DNA of 64,000 nt from Crossaster papposus. Taxonomy: Eukaryota; Echinodermata; Asteroidea; Velatida; Solasteridae. The stretch's first letter is position 1, and the number at the start of each line of letters is the position of its first letter. Of the stretch, positions 1-11,775 are shown one piece after another. The notes beneath the pieces were generated by a model. It was not told the DNA's origin. It saw only the letters and a list, made by a program, of their open reading frames with translations, and searched no databases. The stretch spans positions 124,001-188,000 of the forward strand of contig JBAIAA010000317.1 of the NCBI GenBank assembly GCA_037893245.1. The letters are read 5' to 3'. A program made the translations under genes and the position numbers.

Positions 1-205
1 AATCTAGCTTGGCAGCCTTTATTTGCAATCTTATCTGAATTTATAAAATATTATTTAACATGTGACCTTTGACCTCGGCCTGACCTTGACCTAGGTCACC
101 TAAGCCGGGCACCCTCCTCTAGAATTGTTCAGTGGGTCCTATAGAACAAGTGTGCCAAGTTTGGTGCTTTAATCCGGCGGGTCACGATTTTGCCAAAAAT
201 TGGCG
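1..205. other. 5' flank of the LINE, no gene
   Basis: No coding sequence is seen. Positions 63-75 read TGACCTTTGACCT, a direct repeat of the nuclear-receptor half-site with 1-bp spacing (DR1) on the minus strand. A stretch near 150-180 ('tgtgccaagtttggtgct') resembles the inverted repeats of element 2 (about 16700), so this may be a remnant of a related repeat. The retrotransposon begins somewhere between 195 and 240. Confidence 0.5.
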
Positions 206-2397
206 CTAAGCCACTGGACTATTGGAAAACACCAAAAATGAAAGGTCGTTCAATAAATTTTCGATGTCTAAAAAATATATACAGTGATGCATTTACGGAC
301 GATCTCCGTAATGCATCATGGCAAGATGTTTTTGGTTGTTATGATGTGGATAATGCATGGTCTATATGGTACTCCATATTTATGAGTATTATTAACCTCC
401 ATGCGCCAGTCAAAACCAAACGCATTCGGGGTGCCTCAGTGCCGTGGCTCGATAGCGAAATTCTTAAACTTATGCGGCAGCGCGATCGTGTACACAAAAT
501 TGCAAAGCACACAGGCTTACAAATTCATTGGGATTTATACAAAAACCTGCGGAACAATGTTACTAATAAAATCCGCAGTAAAAAGAGTAATTACTACACA
601 TCCGCCATAGAAGAAAATAAAAGCAACTCTTCTATGCTGTGGAAAACTCTGAAGGAGGTACTCCCTAAGAAACAAAAAACTGTACCAAATTCGATTACTT
701 CCCCAAATGGGGAAAATATTGACAATATCGCCGACATTGCTGATACATTAAATGAACACTTTTCAACAATCGGCAAGCGTACTGCTGGAAATTACCCTTT
801 GCGTGAACTTGAAATAGATGACAATACTGACGCCTCTATATTTGATTATGTTGATGAAGATTGCGTAGTACCTAACATTACAGAAGAGTTTGTTCGAAAG
901 CAAATATCATCCATGTCGGTTGGGAAAGCAACAGGTCCGGATGGAATTAGTGTTAAAATGATTAAAATTGCTTCACCTTATATCATTAAATCTTTAACTC
1001 ATATTGTTAACCTGTCTATAAGATGTGAGCGATACCCTAAAGATTGGAAACATGCTTTAGTAACACCAATTCACAAGGGAGGAGATAAATGTAGTACAGG
1101 TAACTATCGTCCAATTTCTATACTGCCAATTATCTCTAAGATTTTAGAAAGATGGGTGCACTCATCGGTATATAGATATCTTGATGAAAACAATCTGATT
1201 CCTAGTTGCCAGTCGGGATTTAGACCCCTGCACTCAACTGAAAGCACCCTACATGACTTAACAAACAAGTGTTTTGCGGCCATGGAGAATGGACAAGTTA
1301 CAGGCAGTGTGTTTATAGACCTCAGTAAAGCATTTGATTGTGTTGATCATGAAATCTTACTAAAGAAACTAGAAAGGATGAACATGTCATCTTCTGTAAT
1401 AAATTGGTTTAAGTCGTACCTAAGTGAACGTAGTCAGTCTGTGAATATTGGCGGCACCATATCAAAGGTCCTGTTCGTAAACACTGGTGTTCCACAGGGG
1501 TCGATACTAGGTCCACTTTTATTCATTGTTTATACTAGTGACCTTCCATTTTGTATTGCCCCAAACTGCAACTTATTTATGTATGCAGATGACTCCACAT
1601 TAACGTGTAGCTCCTCCAACATTAATATAATAGAAAGTAGCTTAAATACAGCTCTTACTAGTTTTTACAACTGGTGCGGAAGAAACAAGCTAGCTTTAAA
1701 TGCCACCAAAACCAAATGCATGCTTATTGGTACTAGGCAGAAAATATCTAATGTTAATTTAAATGTATGCATTGCTGGTAGTCGTATTGAAAATGTGAAG
1801 TCTTATAAATGTTTGGGTGTAATTATTGATGAAGCATTAAGTTGGGGCCCACATGTCGAATACGTAAGAACAAATGTGGTGTCTAAATTAGGTATACTAA
1901 GAAGAATCCGTGATTGTATTCCTCAGCACAGCTTGCACACACTATATGTAAGTCTAGTTATGCCAACATTAGAGTATTGTTGTACTGTGTGGGGAGGAAG
2001 GTACATATCTCACGATAATATGTTAAACAAATGTCTCAAAAGAGCCACGCGAATAATCCTTAAATGTACCTTCCTCACCCCTTCAGAGGATATGTTTGCT
2101 CGTCTTAATTTGACCCCTTTTTCAAAAAGAGTCAAGTCAAAAAAGGCTATTCTTGTCTTCAAAAGTATCAACAAAATGACTCCTTTGTACATGACAAATA
2201 ATTTCAAACCACTTACAGTAATTCGCGAAACAAGGCAATCAACCCACACGGCACTGAAAGTTCCTTTCGCCAAAAAAGAATGCTACGCCACAAGTTTCGC
2301 TGTGAGTGGTGCAAATATTTGGAATAATCTGCCCGAACAATTGCGAACATTGGACTCATTAAGCACATTTAAATCAGAGCTCCGACATGCCATCTGA
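190..2397 (+). CDS. LINE ORF2 fragment: reverse transcriptase, 5' truncated
   Basis: The protein fragment starts in the linker between endonuclease and reverse transcriptase (the region with HAPVK and a Trp before the RT). RT motifs are in order: a conserved basic stretch with the GPDG-type motif near residue 245, NYRPIS near 304, motif A FIDLSKAFD with Asp at about 377, GVPQGSILGPLLF near 437, and motif C YADD at about 465-468. The thumb and C-terminal part ends in the usual WNNLP motif near residue 715 and stops at 2395-2397. The frame opens at a TTG at 190, which is not a real start: the gene is a 5' truncation with no initiator. It would be reverse transcriptase of a target-primed element; without endonuclease it is not autonomous. 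The clade (CR1, L2, Rex1 or Jockey) is not settled. Confidence 0.85.
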   Translation: MPKIGAKPLDYWKTPKMKGRSINFRCLKNIYSDAFTDDLRNASWQDVFGCYDVDNAWSIWYSIFMSIINLHAPVKTKRIRGASVPWLDSEILKLMRQRDRVHKIAKHTGLQIHWDLYKNLRNNVTNKIRSKKSNYYTSAIEENKSNSSMLWKTLKEVLPKKQKTVPNSITSPNGENIDNIADIADTLNEHFSTIGKRTAGNYPLRELEIDDNTDASIFDYVDEDCVVPNITEEFVRKQISSMSVGKATGPDGISVKMIKIASPYIIKSLTHIVNLSIRCERYPKDWKHALVTPIHKGGDKCSTGNYRPISILPIISKILERWVHSSVYRYLDENNLIPSCQSGFRPLHSTESTLHDLTNKCFAAMENGQVTGSVFIDLSKAFDCVDHEILLKKLERMNMSSSVINWFKSYLSERSQSVNIGGTISKVLFVNTGVPQGSILGPLLFIVYTSDLPFCIAPNCNLFMYADDSTLTCSSSNINIIESSLNTALTSFYNWCGRNKLALNATKTKCMLIGTRQKISNVNLNVCIAGSRIENVKSYKCLGVIIDEALSWGPHVEYVRTNVVSKLGILRRIRDCIPQHSLHTLYVSLVMPTLEYCCTVWGGRYISHDNMLNKCLKRATRIILKCTFLTPSEDMFARLNLTPFSKRVKSKKAILVFKSINKMTPLYMTNNFKPLTVIRETRQSTHTALKVPFAKKECYATSFAVSGANIWNNLPEQLRTLDSLSTFKSELRHAI

Positions 2398-2699
2398 GTG
2401 TTAGATATTATGCCAATTGCGCTGATCTACGGAGTTAGAACTTGGTTGCCACTATAATGTGGAGCCGGATAGGAATTTCCCCTTCTTATTTTTGACCTAA
2501 AAGGTTTTTTTATTTGGCGGGTTTTCGCCTATCTCGTAAATCAGAATTAGTATTAATGTTTAGAATTCCTGTAATATCCTTGTATTTATAATATGTACTG
2601 TTGTTTTATTTGATGATGTATGCAGGGCCCCAATGAAAACCAGTTTTAAACTGTTTGGGCACACCCTGGGTAAAGAAATGGAATAAATAAATAAATAAA
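205..2699 (+). mobile_element. 5'-truncated non-LTR retrotransposon (Jockey/CR1/L2 group)
   Basis: The element carries the C-terminal part of a LINE ORF2 followed by about 300 bp of 3' UTR and ends in a short (AATA)n tail at 2684-2699 instead of long poly(A). The endonuclease domain and any ORF1 are absent, as expected after abortive target-primed reverse transcription. The open frame has no stop or frameshift over 735 codons, so this insertion is relatively young. No target-site duplication could be identified. The 5' edge is approximate because no full-length copy is available for comparison. Confidence 0.8.
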
Positions 2700-3082
2700 A
2701 GGGGTACGTACTACAGCCTGTTCGCCTTTTGGCGCGCTGTTTGCCTTTTTGGCGCGCTGTTTGCCTTTTTGTCGCGCTGTGTGTAGTTTATGTGACAAAT
2801 AAAACGTGTATCATACATTGTATGAAAGCAACAGAAAAACTGTGTCCAATGTACATTTTGTGTTGGTGTCCTTTTTAATAAACGGTAAAACATTTTTTTT
2901 TTTTTTTTCAATCAGATGTTTTAATATAAGTAGCATTCATAGTAAACAATCCAAAACATTAAACTGTGGGGGGACTTCAGACCGTAATGGGCTATATTTA
3001 CGAGTCGGCCATTAATAAATTGAAAGTGAGGTAAAATCTTCATTTTGGGAACATGCTGATAGAAATCACCTGAAGTTAATTA
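2700..3082. repeat. Short tandem repeat and AT-rich spacer
   Basis: Right after the LINE tail, 2717-2783 holds about three copies of a 22-bp unit, core 'tttgcctttttggcgcgctg', followed by a 17-nt T run at 2893-2909. No coding sequence is recognised in the rest. Confidence 0.6.
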
Positions 3083-3245
3083 GGTAATAACAGTGCGAGG
3101 ACCCGGTTATTACTGCGTGATAATGACCGGGTTGGGGATGACCGCTGGTAATGGATCGAGCCGAAGGCGAGGTCCATTACCAGCGGTCATCCCCAACCCG
3201 GTCATTATCACGCAGTAAACACCGGGTCCTCGCACTGTTATTACC
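3083..3245. repeat. Near-perfect palindromic MITE/foldback, 163 bp
   Basis: The left arm beginning GGTAATAACAGTGCGAGGAC and the right arm ending in its reverse complement are almost identical over about 72 bp each, separated by a loop of about 17 bp ('tcgagccgaaggcgagg'). The only obvious arm difference is a few bases around TTATT/AACA. Such a compact structure would form a cruciform or a long RNA hairpin if transcribed. Both flanks are T/A-rich (ttaat and tttaat), but no clean target duplication is defined. No coding capacity. Confidence 0.85.
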
Positions 3246-5100
3246 TTTAATAAATACCTTTTCAACGAGAACAATTGTCAAAATGTTCCAAATCTCGTGA
3301 CTTTTCTTTCAGCGATATTTCCAGCGTTTTGTGTTCATGTTTAGGGACCATGTTTTAGCTTATGCATGGTACCCTGTCTCTTCAATATGTGTTGTTATTA
3401 TAACCTATACTTTGAGACCAGACTAGCTGACCACTGATGCCCACCGTGTATAGCAACGCGCTAGCATTATCAGACGACACGCCCATTTTGAAAAATGCCG
3501 CGCGTATAGATACAAACGTTCTACGCGTACATTTTATAGCGCGCAGTATCAAGATTTGACGTGTCCTTGTTACAAGTTACCGTATAACTGTTGCATTCGG
3601 CCAATCATGGGCTTACATGATGCTTGATTAATGCTGGTTCAGGGAACATGTATTCGCTTCTTCTTGAAACCCATGATATTACTACCTGATAATCCACTCC
3701 ACGTGATCGAGTCTCGACCAATCAGAAGCCAGCAACTCTCCTAGGTATTTCTTAATTACAGATAAATACCAGTCTTCTCTGATGAATAAATTAAAGTGGT
3801 GATTAAACATACCTTAATGTTTCAAGCCACTTAAAAATTAAACAAAAGCGAGGTTTGAAGGCAAAAATAGTATGGCACCGTCCCATTCAGTAATTCACAA
3901 TTTATAAAATACATTTAGGGAACCCAACCAAAATGGTTTATTTAGGAATAAGTTCCATACCTCTTTAACCAGTTATATAGTCCCCACAGTCAATGCAAGC
4001 TGCACCCCGCTATAGGCCCAGTATTCAGACGGAATCCTAAGCTAAGCCCTAACTGCCAGCTTTCTGGCTATTGCTGCACATGTTTGCAGTTACTAATTGG
4101 ACGTTCTCATTCCCAGCAGACCGGTCAATTCCCACCCATCAGAAAGCTTGGCAGAACCCGACTGCAAATCAGGAATTATCTAAACTCCCCTCCATTCTAT
4201 ATCCTGCGCCTTTCATCGGTAACATATTATATTCCGATCCCAGGATTGGCTCAACAAAACACCGTCAGAAGAAACAGGACAAATACATATCTTTTTGACA
4301 GAAGTGGAACTCCGGATACGAAGCTGTTGACGTTTGGGGTTCAACAGCCTTTATCAGACTAGTGTTTTTCCCTTTGTGAGGTGTATTTTTGTATCAGAAA
4401 GGAGGGTTATAGCAAGTATGTAACGAAGATCAATATTGGATCCACTTAATTAATATAAATTATTACACCGGCAAAACAATATTTCAACACGATACTTTAC
4501 ACCGTATACTGCGTAGTTTATGATAACTTACAGAACGGCCGTTTTTTGTACAATGGTTCACGAGAAAAGTGACAGAATTGCACAGAAATGTTTCGTTGTC
4601 TGCCACTGTTTTGTTGATAGTTGGTCCCCGCTGCATGCAATGAAAATGTTGCTATTGATAACCAGCGAATCGACAATTGGGAGCGACCTCGCAAATAGTC
4701 GACTAGACTAGTCCAACCATCGTCGACTACCGTGAGTTCGATCAGTTACTTGAACTATGGCTGTAGTTCTTGATTAAAAATGCTCTAGACTGCCCTATTT
4801 TCAAATGTTCCCGGCGGTATCCGATTCGTAAGTGACCACGTCATAAACGCTTTAACAACATGTTTGTCTTGGTTTTCCAGCATCTTTATAGCTTTAAACA
4901 GGTCAGCGTCACATTTATATAAAAATGATCCCTAACACATCCATTCTCAAAACTTACAGCAAGTCTCTTGTGACATGTTTTTCAAAACATGATGCATTAC
5001 AATCATGTAGGTCTTATAAGCTGCAAACAACGATTATAGTAGTTTTTTCATTAATCGAATGCTTGAAAATGGAAAATGTTTAAAGGTATCGTTTAAATAT
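3246..5100. other. AT-rich spacer without recognised gene
   Basis: No open frame with recognisable protein similarity was found on either strand. Segment 4850-4930 (lysine-poor, 'ttggttttccagcatctttatagc') resembles stretches near 5575-5665 and 53240-53335, so part of it is a dispersed repeat. Otherwise I see nothing supportable. Confidence 0.45.
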
Positions 5101-5375
5101 ATCGAACATGTTTACTACAGACTTATTCAGAAAAATATTACTTTTTTGAAATAGATAATGATTGTAAGCATCCAGCAAAATGATTTCGCTGGTAATTGTT
5201 CCAAAATATTAAACTGATCAAAACAAACTCATAATAGCCGTACAGCGATCGCGAAAAAAACAAAACAACATACAACATACATACGAACAGCATACGAACA
5301 GCTAGCCGGTTAAAAACGAACGCTGTTTTTCTTGCTTTTCTCAGCAACCACAATTGTTAAACAATATTTACCTTT
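5100..5375 (-). repeat. Diverged TTAA-type MITE copy (reverse orientation)
   Basis: In reverse orientation this segment carries landmarks of the TTAA MITE family of 29304-29690: the stretch coding for 'gaaaaGCAAGAAAAACAGCGTTCG', the GATCGC block and the 'ggatgctTACAATCATTATC' block before the right end. The copy is diverged and its ends do not show a clean TTAA duplication, though 'acctttaaa' is present near 5371-5379. Confidence 0.5.
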
Positions 5376-7433
5376 AAAGGAAATAATTATACAACATTTG
5401 CAAACATACAAAACTACTAAATTATTATGAATTGCCTTACTGGACTGTAGTGAACAAATATGGCACTTGGTGTGCCGTCATTTTAAAGAAAAGAGGATTG
5501 TTTATGTCAATATCCCCTGACCGTAAAATTCCCCGACTTGTATAAATTGCTCAGTTTTCATCAAGTGGCGTCTGGAAACCAGACTACAAGAACAATATTG
5601 TTTTCTTGGATTTTCGAGCATCTATGAACAAAAACTTTCAAACAAGTCAGTGTAATAATATTTGCTATACAATAACCTCCTAACCATTACACAAAAATTA
5701 CAGCAAATGCAAATAATGTATATTCCCGTTAAACAAATAAAAATACATGTACACAAACACAATGTAAAACAAATTATGAAAGGAATTGTTATCCTTCTTC
5801 AGAGTCGGCTAACATATCGCGTTAAATCCCCCATCCATGTTTTGCAAGGAACATTTCAATTGTATGTTTCAGACAGAAGTCACTTGCGAGTTGTCTGATA
5901 AAAGGGCTTGGCTTTGCTTGACATTGAGAAAGTAAACACTGAGGGTGAATCGTCTTTTTTGTAACACATCCCATGTCTATCTATACTTTCAAACATCTGA
6001 ATTTCGAGGGCTGATTGAGAAGCGTATAGACGAGATAAAAGCCCCATTGACAGGGACAAACAGATGTCATTTGAAAGGACAGACGAGTCTTCATAGCGTT
6101 CACTGGCCCTAACTGAACTCGAGTAATGAAAGCCCTTTTCTTGAAAAACAAAGCAAGCATGACATGGACGTGAAATTCGATTTCATTTTGTACGCAAGGC
6201 TTGACCTTCAACGTTGTAATGTCATGAGAAATGTATGATAGGTGCTATCTGGCATATGAGGGGAAATGCTTTAGACACTGGGTGTTAAACCCGTGACCTC
6301 CTCTTTCCAGAGTGCAGAGGATGGTGAAGTTACTCAAAGGTAATAATTATACGGCATTTGTTTTTGCTGTAATTTTCAGAAACTAGTGGAATGCTGTGCT
6401 TGGCGCGGCACCCGCTTGCTGGGTAGAGTTGTAAAGTTTGTGTGGTTTGCAGATTGGAAAATGTATCAGTGGAAAATGAAGAGGTGAATAAATTTTAAAA
6501 AAAAAGTGACGTAATACATTCATGTTTTAAAATATTAATATTGTACTATCAATGTACAATGAACCAAAGTTATAGGGCAAATTATTTTGGAATTCAAGAT
6601 GGCGGCCACACGTTTGATGGAAAAAATGTTACCAATACTTTTCTGAGAGCCGAGAGTCTACTCTAGCCAATGAAACCAACAAAAGCATCCTTAGCAAAAA
6701 ATAAATGCAAATTTACATAGCATCCTACACTATTGTTTAGCATTTGGCTGCACTGTTCAACCAGCGATCATGACGTTTAATCGCAAAAACTGAGATTCAT
6801 TCTCCTCCCGTCAACACAAATAAAATCACCAATCACAACACACACACAGTGCCTTTTGTCAATCGTTATTCCAAGCGCCTGGAACCGAGAATGTTGAGTT
6901 AGGCTCAGTACAATGTCCTGTCTTGTGGGATTCGCGCCACCTCAAGTGCCCGCCCAGCCCAATAATTGCCCCAGTTAAAACAAGTTTGCCTTCGGGCGGA
7001 CAAAATGTTTGTGATCAAGTGCCCTGCAAATGAAACTATAAGAAGCTCAGTTGACCAGGATTGACTTAAGACTCATTTTGTTTGATCGCATCACATTGTA
7101 TCCATGCCAAAACAATTATCCACGTAGTGGTAGTTTTTATGACGCCGAAATCATTTTTCCCGGCCCTTTGCTCGTTGCCAAACTTCACGCAAAATTGCCA
7201 AAGTCCTCTATCTGTAAACAGTTGTACACGTGTAGATATCGCGCCTGGAAACGTTGTCATGGTAACGGACGGTGAATGACCAACCAAAATGGCATGACAA
7301 CGGTATGCTGCTCTCGTTATTTACCTGCATGGTCGACGTCATCCGTTATCCATTTTACCTCAATACAGACTGTACGAAACATTAACAGTTTATTTCCATA
7401 TGCTTATCGCACTGTTTCAACATTTTGTTTATT
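5376..7433. other. AT-rich spacer, dispersed repeat fragments
   Basis: Positions 5575-5665 ('accagactacaagaacaata ... atctatgaacaaaa') recur near 53240-53335. Segment 6338-6390 ('aaggtaataattatacggca') resembles 5375-5400 and 19420-19445. At 6597-6613 the sequence caagatggcggccac matches the YY1-like motif found in the element 1-3 inverted repeats. No gene is recognised. Confidence 0.4.
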
Positions 7434-7660
7434 AGCTGTTTCGGCACTACAGCCGAAACAGCTATTGTATTCCTTCTGATTTTTTAGCTGTTTCGGCATT
7501 TCAGCCGAAACAGCTATTGTATTCGTTCTGATTTTTTTTTTTTTTTTTTTTTTTTTTAAGCTGTTTCGGCCTTTCAGCCGAAACAGCTTTTGTTTTCGTT
7601 AAAGTTTTTTTTTTTTTTTTTTTTTTTTAGCTGTTTCGGTTTTTCACCGAAACAGCTTTT
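7434..7660. repeat. Four tandem hairpins separated by T-tracts
   Basis: Four 29-30 bp perfect or near-perfect hairpins with stem AGCTGTTTCGGC / GCCGAAACAGCT lie at 7434-7463, 7486-7515, 7559-7588 and 7629-7657. Each is followed by 'attgtattcgttctgat' or 'ttgttttcgttaaag' and by T runs that grow to more than 20 nt. The same stem half (CCGAAACAGCT) recurs beside the hairpin TGTGTTTGTCCACAAACACA at 8383-8421, 9625-9660, 10640-10674 and 16910-16947, so these hairpins are one end of the composite repeat that follows. Confidence 0.8.
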
Positions 7661-8382
7661 GTTTTCGTTAAAGTTTTTTTTTTTCTTTTTTTTCCTTTTT
7701 TTTTTTTTTTCCACTTTCAGTGTTTTTACCCATAGGATTTACACACGTTTGTTCTGCCAATACACTTTGGCACTTTGGTAAATCGAATCGACTTGAGACT
7801 TGGTATACACTTAGACCTCCACCCACAGATGGTCCTAGAAGAAATTTGGCTCGATTGCGTCATTCAAGGTCACGTGACGTCACGTTAAAGGTTTAATTTT
7901 CCCCATAGGTTTTGTACACGTTTTTCTTCAGACTATTGACTTTGGCACTTCGGTAAATCCGACCGACTTGAAACTTGGCATACACTTAGAATACCACCCC
8001 CAAATGTTTTTGAAATAAATTTGGCACGATTGCGTCATTCAAGGTCACGTGACGTCACATTAAAGGTTCACATTTTTCTCCCATTGGTTTTGTACACGTT
8101 TTTCTTAAGACTATTGTCTTTGACACTTTGGTAAATCCGACCGACGTTAAACTTGGCATACACTTAGAACACCACCCCCAGATGTTCCTGAAAGAAATTC
8201 GGCACGATTGCGTCATTCAAGGTCACGTGACGTCACCTTAAAGATTTAATTTTTTCCCCATAGGTTTTGTACACGTTTTTCTTCAGACTATTGACTTTGA
8301 CACTTTCGTAAATTTGATCGACTTGAGACTTGGCACACACATAGACCACCACACACACATATTGAAAATAATGTAAGACACT

Positions 8383-8421
8383 CGAAACAGCTCTGTGTTT
8401 GTCCACAAACACATGTCTAGT
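8383..8421 (+). repeat. Helitron/Helentron-like 3' terminus motif
   Basis: The module is CGAAACAGCT, then the perfect hairpin TGTGTTTGTCCACAAACACA, then TGTCTAG followed by T. A stem of about 20 bp followed within a few bases by CTAG and a T matches the canonical Helitron 3' end (hairpin, CTRR, T). The CCGAAACAGCT upstream is inverted relative to the AGCTGTTTCGG hairpins at 7434-7657, which resembles the short asymmetric inverted repeats of Helentrons. No Rep/helicase gene is present, so the assignment is inference. Confidence 0.45.
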
Positions 8422-8434
8422 TTTTTTTCTTTTT

Positions 8435-8467
<33 letters not shown>

Positions 8468-9618
8468 GTCACTTTTTCCCATAGGATTTGTACACGTTTT
8501 TTCTGCCAATACACTTTGACACTTTGGTAAATCAGATCGACTTGAGACTTGGCATACATTTAGACAACCACCCAAGGACGGTCCTAGAAGAAATTCGTCG
8601 CGATTCCGTCATTCAAGGTCACGTGACGTCATGTTAAAGGTAACATTTTCCCCATAGGTTTTGTACACGTTTTTCTTCAAACTGTTGACTTTGACACTTT
8701 AATGAATTCGATCGACTTGAGACTTAGCATACACTTAGAACACCACTCACAGATAGTCCTGGACAAAATTCGGCACGATTGCGTCATTCAAGGTCACGTG
8801 ACGTGACGTTAAAGGTGTAATTTATTTCCCCATAGGGTTTGTACACGTTTGTCTTCAGACTATTGACTTTGACACTTTCGTACATTTGATTGACTCGAGA
8901 CTTAGCACACATCTCGACCAGCATCCCCAGGAGGGCCAAGGAAAAAATCGTCATAATGACGTCATCGTGGGTCATGTGACGTCACATTAAAGGTGTAGTT
9001 TTTAAGACTCTATATCTCTGGAAGTACAAGTCCAATTAGGGTCAAACTTGGTATTCGGGTATTCCGGGATGTGTTATAGACGAAAATTAAGTTGACGTCA
9101 TGATGACGTCATCAAGTGTCATGTGACGTCACATTAAAGGTGTAGTTTTTCCCATAGGTTTTGTGCACGTTTTCCTTCAGACTATTGATTTTGACACTTT
9201 GGTAAATACACTTGACTCCAGACTTAGCATACACTTGGAACACCACCCACAGATGGTTCTGGAGGAAATTTGGCACGATTGCGTAATTCAAGGTCACGTG
9301 ACACGACGTTAAAGGTTCAATTTTCCACCCATAGGTTTTGTACACGTTTTTCTTTTGACTATTGACTTTGACACTTTCGTAAATTTGATCGACTTGAGAC
9401 CTAGCACACACTTCGACCACCATCCCCAGGAGGGCCAAGAGAAAACTCGTGATGATGACGTCATCGTGGGTCATGTGACGTCACATCAAAGGTTCAGTTT
9501 TTTTAATAGCATTTTTACACGTTTTTTTCAAGCAATATATTTGGCACTTTGGTAAATCCGATCGATTTCAGACTTGATACACACTGGACCACCACCCACA
9601 TATTGAAAGTATTTTAGA

Positions 9619-9660
9619 CATCCGAAACAGCTCTGTGTTTGTCCACAAACACATGTCTAG
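9619..9660 (+). repeat. Second copy of the hairpin-CTAG module
   Basis: Same CCGAAACAGCT, 20-bp hairpin and TGTCTAG-T arrangement, directly followed by a T-tract and the start of the next satellite unit. Confidence 0.45.
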
Positions 9661-10633
9661 TTTTTTTTTTTTTTCTTTTTCAGACTTTTCTCCATAGGGT
9701 TTGTACACGTTTTTTGTTCTGCCAATACACTTTGACCTTTTGGTAAATCCGATCGACTTGAAACTTTGCATACACTTAGCACACCACCCACAGATGGTCC
9801 TAGAAGAAATTCGTCACGTTTACGACATTCATGGTCACGTGACGTCACGTTAAAGGTGCAATTTTGTCCCATAGGGTTTGTACACGTTTTTCTTCAGACT
9901 ATTGACTTTGACACTTTGGTAAATCCGATCGACTTGAGACTTGGCATACACTTAGACCACCATCCCTAGGAGGTCCAAGAGAAAAATTATCACAATGACG
10001 TCATCGTGGGTCATGTTACGTCACATTTAAGGTGTAGTTTTTAAGACCCTCTATCTCTGGTAGTACAAGTCCGATTGGGGTCAAACTTGGTATGCAAGTA
10101 TTCAAGGGTGTGTTATAGACACAAATTGAGATAACATCATGATTACGTCATCGTTGGTCATGTGACGTCTCATTAAAGGTTCAATTTTTCCCATTGGTTT
10201 TGTACACGTTTTTATTCAGACTATTGAATTTGACACTTTGGTAAATCCGAGAGACTCGAGACTTAGTACACACCTCGACCACCATCCCCAGGAGGGCCAA
10301 GAAAAACATCGTCAGGATGACGTCATCGTTGGACATGTGACGTCATATTAAAGGTGTAGTTCTTAAAACCCTCTATCTCTGGAAGTACAGGTCCGATTTG
10401 GGTCATACTTGGTATGCAAGTAATCAGGGATTGTTATAGACGAAAATTAAGATGAAGTAATTATGACGTCATCGTGGGTCACGGAACGTCATATTAAAGG
10501 TGTAGTTTTCCCCAAAGGATTTGTACACGTTTTTTGTCAACCAATATATCTTTGGCACTTGGGTAAATCAGATTGACTTCAGCTTTGCGACACACTTAGA
10601 CCACCACCCACTTATTACAAAACAAATTAGACA

Positions 10634-10674
10634 TCCGAAACAGCTCTGTGTTTGTCCACAAACACATTTCTAGT
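10634..10674 (+). repeat. Third copy of the hairpin-CTAG module
   Basis: Same module with one change after the stem (ACATTTCTAG in place of ACATGTCTAG), again followed by T-rich DNA. Confidence 0.45.
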
Positions 10675-11775
10675 TTGTTTTTTCTTTTTCTCCTTCAGAC
10701 TCTTCTCCATAGGGTTTGTACACGTTTTTTGTTCTGGCATAGCACTTTGGCACTTTGGTACATCCGATCGACTTGAGACTTGGCATACACTTAGACCACC
10801 ACCCACAGATGATCCTAGAAGAAATTTGACACGATTACGTCATTCGTAGTCACGTGACGTCACGTTAAAGGTGCAATTTTTCACCATAGGATTTGTACAC
10901 GTTTTTCTTCAGAATATTGAATTTGACACTTAGGTAGATCCGATCGACTTGAGACTTAAGACACACCTCGACCACCATCTCTAGGAGGGCCACAAGGATA
11001 ATCGTCATGATGACGTCATCGTGATTCATGTGACGTCACTTTAAAGGTGTAGTTTTTAAGACCCTCTATCTCTGGAAGTAAAGGTCAGATTGGGGTCAAA
11101 CTTGGTATGCAAGTATTCCAGGATGTGTTATAGACGGAAATTAAGATGACGCCATGACGACGTCATCGGGTGTCATGTGACATCACATTAAAGGTGCAGT
11201 TTTTCCCATAGGATTTGTACACGTTTTTATTCAGAATATTAAATTTTACACTTCTGTACATCCAATTGACTTGAGACTTAGCACAGACCTCGAACACCAT
11301 CCCCAGTAGGGCCAAGAAGAAAATCGTCATGATGACGTCATCAGGGGTCATGTGACATCACATTAAAGGTTCAGTTTTTAAGACCCTCTATCTCTAGAAA
11401 TACAGGTCCGATTGTGGTCAAACTTGGTATTCATGTATTCCAGGATGAGTTATATACGAAATTAGGATGACGTAATTATGACGTCATTGTTGGTCATGTG
11501 ACGTCACATTAAAGGTGCAGTTTTTGGGACCCTTTATCTCTGAAAGTACATGTCCGATTGGGGTCAAACTTGGTACATACAGGTATTCTGGGATGTGTTA
11601 TGGACGAAATGTAGGTGACGTCATGATGACAACATTGTGGAACATGTGACGTCGCCTTTAAGGAGCAGTTTTTGATGATGTCGTGATGACGTCACCGTGT
11701 GATTTGTATATGAAATGTTGTGTTTTGTGACCTTTAAGCCATAATTTTGGTGGCCTTGGAGGGACTACACAGAGT

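Larger units (their letters stand above)
7660..11760. repeat. Composite satellite dense in CACGTG and TGACGTCA
   Basis: Two interleaved unit types repeat here. Type one: 'ccataggttttgtacacgtt' then 'cttcagactattgactttga', 'ccgatcgacttgagacttgg', 'accaccaccc' and 'ggtcacgtgacgtcacgtta', about 170-190 bp. Type two: 'gtagtttttaagaccctcta', 'tctctggaagtacaagtccg' and 'gggatgtgttatagacg', at about 8995, 10030, 10350, 11040, 11370 and 11510. Three copies of a hairpin plus T-tract module (ends near 8421, 9660, 10674) divide the block. Short open frames on both strands are by-products of the repeat and do not look like genes. The array is a likely satellite or tandemly repeated non-autonomous transposon. 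Confidence 0.85.

Noticed and set aside
190-205. TTG at 190 as the start of the LINE frame
   Set aside because: The protein begins inside the linker between endonuclease and RT, so the element is 5' truncated and has no native start here.
7590-8559. Poly-Phe and poly-Lys open frames
   Set aside because: They are translations of T-tracts within the satellite.
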